Below, one piece after another: positions 1 through 5,697 of a stretch of DNA of 6,104 nucleotides (position 1 is the stretch's first letter; the number at the start of each line of letters is the position of its first letter). The position numbers and the translations under genes were made by a program. Origin of the DNA: Smithella sp. (GTDB taxonomy: Bacteria; Desulfobacterota; Syntrophia; Syntrophales; Smithellaceae); NCBI GenBank assembly GCA_012797505.1, contig JAAZOZ010000120.1, forward strand, positions 1-6,104. The letters are read 5' to 3'. A model generated the notes under the pieces. That model was given only the letters and a program-made list of their open reading frames with translations, had not been told where the DNA came from and ran no database searches.

Positions 1-1
1 A

Positions 2-1366
2 AAAGGATGCGAAGCCACTCTCTCCCATGAAGGCGGGGACGTCCGCATTTTGGATGAAGAAAGGTTTCGGAGCAGATTGATTGACGACTTGATCCAGACC
101 GTGGCGTTCAGTCCCGATCAGGGAACGAGGGAAGCCGCGGGCTTTCTGATTCGCCGGGGCGCGGCCGCGCTGGGGATCGTGTCCTCGTCGATACAAGCCC
201 TCTACGATGCGATGGGGCGCGGGGAAGTGGGCGGCTTTACGGTTCCGGCCATCAACATCCGCGGCATCAGCTACGATGTGGCGCAGGCGGTTTTCCGCGC
301 CGCGATGGCGGGAAACGTCGGGCCGGTCCTTTTTGAAATTGCCCGGTCGGAAATCGACTACACCCGGCAGAGACCTTTGGAATACACCTGCGCCGTTACG
401 GCGGCCGCCGTGAAAACCGGCTGGCGCGGGCCGATCTTCCTTCAGGGCGACCACTTCCAGGTGAATGCTAAAAAATTTGCCGCGGATTCGGAAAAGGAGA
501 CGCAGGCGGTCAAGAATCTGATCTGGGAAGCCATCGAAGGCGGGTTTTACAACATTGACATCGACACCTCCACGCTGGTGGACCTGTCGAAGCCCACGAT
601 CAAGGATCAGCAGCGGACCAACTTCTCGCTGGCGGCGGAACTGACCACCATGATCCGCGATCTGGAGCCGGAAGGCATCACGATTTCCGTGGGCGGGGAG
701 ATCGGCGAAGTGGGCGGCAAAAACAGCACGGTGGAAGAGCTGCAGGTTTACATGGAAGGGTATCTTGAGGAGCTCAAGAAGCGCGGCGACGCCTTCAAGG
801 GCATCAGCAAGATCAGCGTGCAGACCGGCACGACGCACGGCGGCGTTCCGCTGGCCGACGGCACGGTCGCGAAAGTCAAAATCGACTTCGACGTCCTGGA
901 GAAGCTGTCGGACGTCGCCCGCAGGCAATATGGCCTTGCCGGAGCGGTTCAGCACGGGGCTTCCACGCTGCCCGACGAGGCGTTCGACCGCTTTCCCGCC
1001 ACCGGCACGGCGGAAATCCACCTGGCCACGGGCTTCCAGAATATGATTTACGACAGCAAGGTTTTTCCTGCCGACCTTCGGACGAGGATCTACGATTATC
1101 TGAAGACCAATATGAAAGGCGAGTGGAAGGAAAAGGACACGGAAGAGCAGTTCATCTACAAAACCCGCAAGAAGGGTTTCGGGCCGTTCAAACTGGAATT
1201 GTGGCATCTGCCGGCGGATATTCGCGCGGCCATCTGCGCCGAGCTGGAGCGCCAGTTTGCGTTTTTGTTCGACAAGCTGAAAGTCAACGGAACCCGGGAA
1301 CTTCTCGACAAATACATCAAATCGATTGACGTGCCGCTGAAGATGCCGCCGGCCATCAAAGGCTAA
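2..1366 (+). CDS. Class II fructose-bisphosphate aldolase family protein (5' partial)
   Basis: This is a zinc-dependent class II aldolase-fold protein, expected to catalyse reversible aldol cleavage of a ketose bisphosphate in the cytoplasm; the exact substrate cannot be read from the sequence. The frame is open to the left edge. The first possible start inside the window is TTG at 50, which has no well-placed ribosome binding site, so the true start is probably upstream. Numbering from that TTG, the family motifs appear in order: QGDHF (Asp134 as catalytic acid, His135 as zinc ligand), VGGEIGEVGG (214-223), TTHGG (His263, zinc), VQHGAST (His302, zinc) and AEIHLATG (321-328, phosphate side). 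Compared with E. coli FbaA the order and spacing hold, but HTDH is replaced by QGDH. About 110 residues follow the last motif, making the protein longer than typical 280-360 residue members. Family assignment is firm; fructose-1,6-bisphosphate specificity is inferred. Confidence 0.85.
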   Translation, partial: KGCEATLSHEGGDVRILDEERFRSRLIDDLIQTVAFSPDQGTREAAGFLIRRGAAALGIVSSSIQALYDAMGRGEVGGFTVPAINIRGISYDVAQAVFRAAMAGNVGPVLFEIARSEIDYTRQRPLEYTCAVTAAAVKTGWRGPIFLQGDHFQVNAKKFAADSEKETQAVKNLIWEAIEGGFYNIDIDTSTLVDLSKPTIKDQQRTNFSLAAELTTMIRDLEPEGITISVGGEIGEVGGKNSTVEELQVYMEGYLEELKKRGDAFKGISKISVQTGTTHGGVPLADGTVAKVKIDFDVLEKLSDVARRQYGLAGAVQHGASTLPDEAFDRFPATGTAEIHLATGFQNMIYDSKVFPADLRTRIYDYLKTNMKGEWKEKDTEEQFIYKTRKKGFGPFKLELWHLPADIRAAICAELERQFAFLFDKLKVNGTRELLDKYIKSIDVPLKMPPAIKG

Positions 1367-1375
1367 GGCCTTTGA
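1356..1375 (+). other. Small hairpin enclosing the aldolase stop codon
   Basis: TCAAAGGC (1356-1363) and GCCTTTGA (1368-1375) are perfect inverted repeats with a TAAG loop that contains the TAA stop. No T tract follows, so it is not an intrinsic terminator alone. It may be an RNA 3'-end structure or chance. Confidence 0.4.
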
Positions 1376-1393
1376 GCGGGGTGACCATGGATC

Positions 1394-1430
1394 GCAGGGA
1401 ACGGTCGCGACCGTTCCCTGCTGTTTTGTG
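1394..1430 (+). terminator. Rho-independent terminator after the aldolase gene
   Basis: A 28-base perfect palindrome lies at 1394-1421; the left half is GCAGGGAACGGTCG and the right half is its exact reverse complement. As RNA it can form a 12-bp GC-rich stem with a CGCG loop. It is followed by TGTTTTGTG, a short and impure T tract. Placed 27 bases after the aldolase stop and before the next ribosome binding site, it most likely ends aldolase transcription. No clear sigma70 promoter was found between it and the alcohol dehydrogenase start, so some read-through is possible. Confidence 0.8.
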
Positions 1431-1476
1431 CAAAAGAAAGCGGACATCTTGGGCATGGAAAATTCATCGGCTTGAC

Positions 1477-1480
1477 GGAG
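1477..1480 (+). promoter_or_regulatory. Ribosome binding site of the alcohol dehydrogenase gene
   Basis: GGAG lies seven bases before ATG 1488 and supports that start. The upstream stretch 1431-1476 shows no convincing -35/-10 pair. Confidence 0.7.
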
Positions 1481-1487
1481 TTGCAAA

Positions 1488-2525
1488 ATGAAAGCGGCCG
1501 TATTGGAGAGCATCACGAATATTCGGGAGCATCCGCGGCCGCTTTCTTTTGTGGATCTTCCCGATCCCGAACCCTTTGAGGGTCAAATTCTGGTCAGGGT
1601 TTCCACCTGCGGCGTCTGCCATACCGAACTCGATGAAATCGAAGGCCGGACACCCCCGTCTTCCTTTCCCTTTATTCTGGGCCACCAGATTGTCGGCATT
1701 GTTGAAAAATGCGGCCCCCGGGCGCTGAAATTCTCCGCCGGCCAAAGGGTCGGCATCGGCTGGATCGGTTCAGCCTGCGGAACATGCAACTATTGCCGCG
1801 GCGGCATGGAAAACCTCTGCCCGGATTTCAGGGCGACCGGCCGCGACATTCCGGGCGGCTACGCACAATACACAACAGTCCTCGAGGATTTTGCCTTTCC
1901 CGTTCCGGACGCTTTTTCCGACGCGCAGGCCGCGCCGCTTTTGTGCGCGGGCGCCATCGGCTGGCGGTCGCTTCGCCTGGCCGGCCTTGCCGACGGAGAG
2001 CCCCTGGGGCTCACGGGATTCGGCGCTTCGGCCCACCTGGTTCTGCAGCTTGCCCGCTATCTCTATCCCCGTTCCAAAATATGTGTTTTTGCCCGCTCCG
2101 AACGCGAACGCAACTTTGCCCTTTCTCTGGGCGCGGGCTGGGCGGGGGAACCCGCTGAAAAAAGCCCGGAGAAACTTGCCGCCGTCATCGACACGACGCC
2201 CGCCTGGAAGCCGGTGGTCGAAGCACTGGCCAATCTCGCACCCGGCGGACGGCTGGTGATCAACGCCATCCGCAAGGAGGCGTCGGACCGGGACCAGCTC
2301 CTGCGCCTGGAGTATCCGCTTCATCTGTGGCAGGAAAAGGAAATCAAAAGCGTGGCCAACGTGGCGCGCCGGGACATTGCGGAATTCCTCGATCTTGCCG
2401 CGAAAATACCGATCCTCCCCGATGTGGAGGAATATGCTTTTTTCGACGCCAACCGGGCGCTTGCCGAACTCAAGGCCGGCCAAATCCGCGGCGCAAAAGT
2501 ATTGAAAATAGGCAATGGGCGATAG
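1488..2525 (+). CDS. Zinc-dependent medium-chain alcohol dehydrogenase
   Basis: This 345-residue cytoplasmic oxidoreductase of the medium-chain dehydrogenase family is expected to interconvert an alcohol and an aldehyde with NAD(P)(H). The start is ATG at 1488 with GGAG at 1477-1480, seven bases upstream. The catalytic zinc ligands are Cys44 (in CGVCHTE), His66 (in LGHQ) and Cys153 (in PLLCAG). The structural zinc lobe has Cys97, Cys100, Cys103 and Cys111 with the usual 2-2-7 spacing. The nucleotide-binding strand-turn-helix starts near LTGFGASAH (175-183), and APGGRLVINA closes the Rossmann fold. Gln67 stands where the family usually has Glu after the zinc His. The last codons run into a heptad repeat, so its TAG stop is part of that repeat. 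Substrate cannot be inferred. A stand-alone gene is likely, since a terminator precedes it and the next gene converges. Confidence 0.9.
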   Translation: MKAAVLESITNIREHPRPLSFVDLPDPEPFEGQILVRVSTCGVCHTELDEIEGRTPPSSFPFILGHQIVGIVEKCGPRALKFSAGQRVGIGWIGSACGTCNYCRGGMENLCPDFRATGRDIPGGYAQYTTVLEDFAFPVPDAFSDAQAAPLLCAGAIGWRSLRLAGLADGEPLGLTGFGASAHLVLQLARYLYPRSKICVFARSERERNFALSLGAGWAGEPAEKSPEKLAAVIDTTPAWKPVVEALANLAPGGRLVINAIRKEASDRDQLLRLEYPLHLWQEKEIKSVANVARRDIAEFLDLAAKIPILPDVEEYAFFDANRALAELKAGQIRGAKVLKIGNGR

Positions 2526-2601
2526 GCCGGAGGCGATAGGTAAAAAAGAGAGAAAAACTAAGGACGGCAAACGACGCTCCCATAGCCCCCGGCCTATCGC
2601 T
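2511..2601. repeat. Heptad-phased inverted repeat between convergent genes; possible bidirectional terminator
   Basis: The left arm (2511-2540) reads in steps of seven: GGCAATG, GGCGATA, GGCCGGA, GGCGATA, GG. The right arm (2579-2601), read on the minus strand, is AGCGATA, GGCCGGG, GGCTATG, GG. Both arms are thus built of GGC-led heptamers in opposite orientation. They share an exact 12-base inverted repeat, GCGATAGGCCGG (2519-2530) with CCGGCCTATCGC (2589-2600), separated by 58 bases that include an A-rich tract (2541-2558). The arms merge into the stop codons of both flanking genes. A TTATTTT run follows the right arm, so the structure could terminate both transcripts, although the loop is long. 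It resembles in style the heptameric short tandem repeats known from cyanobacteria; homology is not implied. Confidence 0.7.
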
Positions 2602-3449
2602 TATTTTCCCTCCGCCCGCCAGCCGGCCACATACTCCCATGATTTTATCCCGGCAGGCGGTTCTTCCTGTCGCCATATTCCCGCCAGCCCCAGTTCCCGG
2701 ACGGTCAGGTCAAAGTGGCAAAGCGCGATGCCCATGTCGATTTCCTGCAGGGAAACATCCCGCAGGTGACGGTATCCCGCGCTGCGCGACAGGTAAAATG
2801 AAAAGGCGCCCTGCTTCGGATCACAGATGATCCGCCAGGGCTGCTTGTTGGAGGCTGAGGGGCCCAGACGGACGTTTTCCAGCGCCTCGGCGTAAGGGCC
2901 CGCCGCCTCGACAGGGAGCGGAGTCGCGGCGTTGCCGCGAAAGAAGAGTTCCGGCCAGGGCAGGCGGTGGTCGGAGCCTGCAAAGCCGCGCAACAATCGC
3001 TCCGTCAGGCTTCGGCGCCCGGCCGCATAGCCCACGGGACTGACGGTCGGCATCAGTTCGTCGCGCCGCATGCCCGCCGCTCGACCGAAGGCGCTGATCG
3101 CGAAGGTTCCGCCCAGCCAGCAGGTGCTAAGCCCCAGTTCGGTGGCCTTCAGGATCAGTTTTTCCTTGCAGTATCCATAGTCAACGGTGGCCATCGGCGC
3201 GGGGCGGATCATCCCCGCAATGTAGAGCCGGGCGTTTTGAATCACGCCGTACGTGCCCAGCTTTTTCCAGGCGTCTCGCGGCAGTTCGTCCATCTCCAGC
3301 AGGACAAAGCGCGGCGTGTTTCCGAACAATCCCCGCGCGGACGCTTCGACGGCCTGCCGGAACGTCCGAAGAAGGTTGTCGTCCAGGGGCTTGTTTTCGT
3401 AAGACCGGCAGGAAAAACGTCTGCGGATGATGTCGGAAACAGGGGTCAT
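2601..3449 (-). CDS. Nitroreductase family protein, TM1586-like
   Basis: This 282-residue, probably FMN-binding protein belongs to the nitroreductase superfamily and most resembles the TM1586-type proteins, which carry two half-domains in one chain instead of forming a homodimer. Near the N-terminus RRxSxRxY (Arg11, Ser13, Arg15, Tyr17) is the usual flavin-phosphate motif. DYGYCKEKLILKATELGLST (90-109) followed by CWLGG (110-114) is the central helix and turn common to the superfamily. LGPSASNKQPWRI (195-207) is the second motif, which in classical members lies near the N-terminus; its late position indicates the permuted or duplicated layout. The start is ATG with GGGAGG four bases upstream on the minus strand. 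No signal peptide or membrane segment is seen. The electron acceptor is unknown, and the 'nitroreductase' label is a family name only. It converges on the alcohol dehydrogenase and diverges from nnr. Confidence 0.85.
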   Translation of the reverse strand: MTPVSDIIRRRFSCRSYENKPLDDNLLRTFRQAVEASARGLFGNTPRFVLLEMDELPRDAWKKLGTYGVIQNARLYIAGMIRPAPMATVDYGYCKEKLILKATELGLSTCWLGGTFAISAFGRAAGMRRDELMPTVSPVGYAAGRRSLTERLLRGFAGSDHRLPWPELFFRGNAATPLPVEAAGPYAEALENVRLGPSASNKQPWRIICDPKQGAFSFYLSRSAGYRHLRDVSLQEIDMGIALCHFDLTVRELGLAGIWRQEEPPAGIKSWEYVAGWRAEGK

Positions 3450-3470
3450 ATCGCCTCCCGCAAATTTTTA

Positions 3471-3499
3471 TTGTCAAATCTCTCGCGATTCCTTATATA
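3471..3499 (+). promoter_or_regulatory. Candidate sigma70 promoter of nnr
   Basis: TTGTCA (3471-3476) is followed after 17 bases by TATATA (3494-3499); an overlapping TATACT at 3496-3501 would give a 19-base spacer. Transcription would begin near 3507, leaving a leader of about 46 bases before ATG 3553. The element shares its -10 box with the divergent nitroreductase promoter. Confidence 0.55.
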
Positions 3500-3521
3500 C
3501 TATCCACTCAAAAATGGTAAA
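3494..3521 (-). promoter_or_regulatory. Candidate sigma70 promoter of the nitroreductase gene
   Basis: On the minus strand TTTACC (3521-3516) is followed after 16 bases by TATATA (3499-3494). Transcription would begin near 3487, giving a leader of roughly 38 bases that contains the GGGAGG ribosome binding site. The -10 box is the same six bases proposed for the opposite direction. Confidence 0.45.
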
Positions 3522-3535
3522 CGACTTTTCGGTTC

Positions 3536-3540
3536 GGAGG
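3536..3540 (+). promoter_or_regulatory. Ribosome binding site that decides the nnr start
   Basis: GGAGG lies 12 bases before ATG 3553, longer than the usual 5-9. The alternative in-frame ATGs at 3514 and 3427 have no ribosome binding site. The first would lie only a few bases downstream of the proposed transcription start, and the second overlaps the divergent gene. The family's N-terminus (MKLxTxEQMRExD) matches ATG 3553. Confidence 0.6.
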
Positions 3541-3552
3541 AATAACGAGACT

Positions 3553-5124
3553 ATGAAACTCGCCACCGTCGAGCAAATGCGTGAAATGGATCGCCAGGCG
3601 ATTGAAAAACTGGGGATTGCGGAAGAAATGCTCATGGAAAACGCGGCGCACGCGGCGGTTTCGCTGCTGCAGAATGCTTTCGGCATCCGGGACAGAAACT
3701 TTGTGATTTTCTGCGGCATTGGCAACAACGGAGGTGACGGGCTGGCCGTGGCCCGGCTGATCAAGTCCGCCGGAGGCCGCGCAAAAGTATTTCTGACGGC
3801 TTCTCCCAAAAAATACACCGGGGCCGCCAAACTCAACTATGACATCTTATGCAACCTGGACGCGGACGTTCAACTGCTTTCCAGAGCCCAGGAGGCGCGC
3901 GTTGACTTGCTGGCCGCCGACGTTGTGGTGGACGCGATTTTCGGCACGGGGCTGGACCGCGACGTCCGGGGGCTGGCCGCCGATGTGATTGCGCTCGTCA
4001 ACGCCTGCGGCCGGCCGGTGGTGAGCCTGGACATCCCCTCCGGCATCTCCGGCAACAGCGGACAGGTGATGGGCGCGGCGGTTCGCGCGACCCACACGGT
4101 GACGTTCGGTTTGCCGAAGCTCGGGAACCTTTTGTACCCCGGGTACGAACATTGCGGGGCGCTTTCGGTGACGCATATTTCGTTCCCGCCGTCTCTTTAT
4201 CAGGGGGACACGCTGACGGTGGAGACCAACGGCACGGTGGCGCCTCTGCCTCCGCGTCCCGCCCAGGCCTATAAAAGCTCCATGGGAGACGTTCTGTTTA
4301 TCGCCGGAGGCGGCAACTACTTCGGCGCGCCGTATTTTTCCGCGATGTCCTTTTTGAAATCGGGCGGAGGGTACGCGAGGCTGGCGTCGCCCGCGTCGAT
4401 CATTCCCTTTGTCGCCCAGTCCGGACGCGAAATCGTTTATCTGCCGCAGCGGGAAACGGCTCTGTTTGGCCTTTCGCTCAAAGCCAAACCGGATTTGCTG
4501 GCGCTGGCGGAAAAGGCCGATATGGTGGTGATGGGCCCCGGCCTTTCGCTGCAGGAGGAAACGACCAAGCTCATCCGGGAACTCGCCGCCGTCATTTCCC
4601 GGCCGCTTTTGATCGACGGGGACGGTCTGACGGCCATCGCCGAGCGGCCGGAAATTCTGCTCAAAAGGAAGGCGGAAACGATTCTGACGCCGCATGCGGG
4701 CGAAATGGCGCGTCTGACGCGAAAAACGGTCGCCTGCGTGAATGCCGACAAGATCGGCGTTTTGCGGGAAGCGGCGAAGAAGCTGAACGCCACGGTGGTT
4801 TTCAAAGGCCCGCACTCGCTCGTCGGCCTGACGGACGGCCGGGTGTATGTCAATTTAAGCGGAAATCCGGGCATGGCCACCGCCGGAAGCGGCGATGTCC
4901 TGACCGGCTGCATCGCGGCCATGCACGGTCTGGGATTACAGCCTGCGCTGGCCACCCGCAAGGGCGTTTTCCTGCACGGCTGCGCCGGGGATCTTGCCGC
5001 GGCGGAAAAAGGTCAGGACGGCATGACCGCGACGGATATTCTGGAACACCTGCCGCAGGCGCTGAAAAATGATCGTGAGGGCGCCGCCGACGAAAAGCAT
5101 TACGAACCGCCGGTTCTGTTGTAG
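3553..5124 (+). CDS. nnr: Bifunctional NAD(P)HX epimerase / ADP-dependent NAD(P)HX dehydratase
   Basis: This 523-residue cytoplasmic metabolite-repair enzyme is close in length to E. coli NnrD/YjeF (515). Its N-terminal YjeF_N domain (about 1-225) interconverts R and S forms of hydrated NADH and NADPH. Its C-terminal ribokinase-like domain (about 235-515) dehydrates the S form at the cost of ADP in bacteria. N-domain motifs: MLMENAA, GIGNNGGDG (55-63), VVDAIFGTG (Asp127) and LDIPSG (Asp160). C-domain motifs: YKSSMGDVLFIAGGG (from 240), VVMGPGL, LLIDGDGLTA, TPHAGEMARL, VFKGPHS and NPGMATAGSGDVLTG (438-452), where Asp448 is the expected catalytic base. All key motifs are intact, so both activities are likely. 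It has its own promoter and no partner such as tsaE beside it in this window. The product works downstream of any damage to the NAD(P)H used by its redox neighbours, but that link is contextual only. Confidence 0.95.
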   Translation: MKLATVEQMREMDRQAIEKLGIAEEMLMENAAHAAVSLLQNAFGIRDRNFVIFCGIGNNGGDGLAVARLIKSAGGRAKVFLTASPKKYTGAAKLNYDILCNLDADVQLLSRAQEARVDLLAADVVVDAIFGTGLDRDVRGLAADVIALVNACGRPVVSLDIPSGISGNSGQVMGAAVRATHTVTFGLPKLGNLLYPGYEHCGALSVTHISFPPSLYQGDTLTVETNGTVAPLPPRPAQAYKSSMGDVLFIAGGGNYFGAPYFSAMSFLKSGGGYARLASPASIIPFVAQSGREIVYLPQRETALFGLSLKAKPDLLALAEKADMVVMGPGLSLQEETTKLIRELAAVISRPLLIDGDGLTAIAERPEILLKRKAETILTPHAGEMARLTRKTVACVNADKIGVLREAAKKLNATVVFKGPHSLVGLTDGRVYVNLSGNPGMATAGSGDVLTGCIAAMHGLGLQPALATRKGVFLHGCAGDLAAAEKGQDGMTATDILEHLPQALKNDREGAADEKHYEPPVLL

Positions 5125-5172
5125 AGGCACGGCGTTGTGACGGACCGCACCGCAGCGGGCCATACTTCGTGA

Positions 5173-5204
5173 TTGACTTCCTTCAGGGCCGCCGCGCCTA
5201 TAAT
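5173..5204 (+). promoter_or_regulatory. Candidate promoter of the bacteriohemerythrin gene
   Basis: A perfect TATAAT (5199-5204) is preceded by TTGACT (5173-5178) with a 20-base spacer, longer than the 17 preferred by sigma70. Transcription would begin near 5211, about 29 bases before the start codon. The spacing suggests either weak basal activity, help from a factor, or use of the -10 box with another -35. No terminator is evident after nnr, so read-through from nnr is possible too. Confidence 0.6.
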
Positions 5205-5227
5205 TTCTCCGCAAAAACCCGAAAGAC

Positions 5228-5232
5228 AGGAG
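5228..5232 (+). promoter_or_regulatory. Ribosome binding site of the hemerythrin gene
   Basis: AGGAG lies seven bases before ATG 5240 and fixes the start. Confidence 0.75.
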
Positions 5233-5239
5233 AAATATC

Positions 5240-5662
5240 ATGGCCGGAATACCCCATCTCCAGTGGTCCCAGAGTCTCAGTGTTCGGGTGGACGGCATTG
5301 ACGCCCAGCACAAGAAACTTTTTGAAATTACCAATCATTTGATCGATGTTTTTGAAGCCGGATCCGGCGACTTTCTGACGGTCATCAGCGAGCTGGTCGA
5401 ATACACAACCGTTCATTTCCACGACGAACAGATGGTGATGATGAATGCGAAGTTTCCGGGCCTCGCGCCGCATACCGCGGAGCACGACAAATTCATCGCC
5501 AAAGTCGAGGAATTTCTTCAGGCGTACGGCGAAGGCCGTTCCGATACGGGGAGCACGATGGTCGTTTTTTTGAAAGACTGGCTTTTTGCCCATACGTCGG
5601 GATTGGATATGGAATATGCGCAATTTCTGGCGAAAAACTCCGCAAAAACCAAGGCTTTCTGA
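5240..5662 (+). CDS. Bacteriohemerythrin, single-domain diiron oxygen-binding protein
   Basis: This 140-residue cytoplasmic four-helix-bundle protein reversibly binds O2 at a non-heme diiron centre; in bacteria it is linked to oxygen sensing, storage or delivery. All seven expected iron ligands are visible: His24 (DAQHKKLF), His59 and Glu63 (HFHDE), His78 and His82 (HTAEHD), His118 and Asp123 (HTSGLD). Spacings fit the family: HxxxE, HxxxH and HxxxxD. The N-terminal Trp9 in LQWSQSLSV and the Asp-x-Gln-His motif are also characteristic. Length is slightly above the roughly 130 residues typical of stand-alone forms; no extra domain is fused. The start is ATG with AGGAG (5228-5232) seven bases upstream. 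The interrupted GAF gene follows after 35 bases in the same direction with no terminator between, so an operon is plausible. In an anaerobe an oxygen-scavenging role would be reasonable but is not shown. Confidence 0.95.
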   Translation: MAGIPHLQWSQSLSVRVDGIDAQHKKLFEITNHLIDVFEAGSGDFLTVISELVEYTTVHFHDEQMVMMNAKFPGLAPHTAEHDKFIAKVEEFLQAYGEGRSDTGSTMVVFLKDWLFAHTSGLDMEYAQFLAKNSAKTKAF

Positions 5663-5683
5663 ACCCCGTTTGTCCATCATGAT

Positions 5684-5691
5684 AAGGAAGG
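5684..5691 (+). promoter_or_regulatory. Ribosome binding site of the interrupted GAF gene
   Basis: AAGGAAGG lies six bases before ATG 5698. It shows that translation was selected to begin upstream of the amber codon and not at ATG 5803. Confidence 0.7.
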
Positions 5692-5697
5692 TTGACT

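Noticed and set aside
398..411. 14-base palindrome ACGGCGGCCGCCGT inside the aldolase gene
   Set aside because: It falls in Ala-rich codons (GCG GCC GCC) of a GC-rich gene and is explained by coding sequence.
1770..2570. Long minus-strand open frame opposite the alcohol dehydrogenase
   Set aside because: No recognisable domain or ribosome binding site; the sense strand encodes an intact zinc dehydrogenase.
2967..3545. Plus-strand open frame opposite the nitroreductase gene
   Set aside because: It has no family motifs and runs through the promoter region; antisense shadow.
3427..3552. Upstream in-frame ATGs (3427, 3514) that would lengthen Nnr
   Set aside because: They have no ribosome binding site and overlap the divergent gene or lie at the proposed transcription start. 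The extra residues are not part of the family N-terminus, which begins MKLATVEQMRE at 3553.
3847..4815. Long minus-strand open frame inside nnr
   Set aside because: It is low-complexity and rich in Arg, His and Gly, with no domain. It is a shadow of GC-rich third positions opposite a gene with clear motifs.
5125..5172. Possible terminator after nnr
   Set aside because: Only 4-5 bp GC stems can be drawn and no T tract follows.
5198..5680. Minus-strand open frame covering the hemerythrin gene
   Set aside because: The sense strand carries all seven iron ligands in order, so the antisense frame is a by-product.
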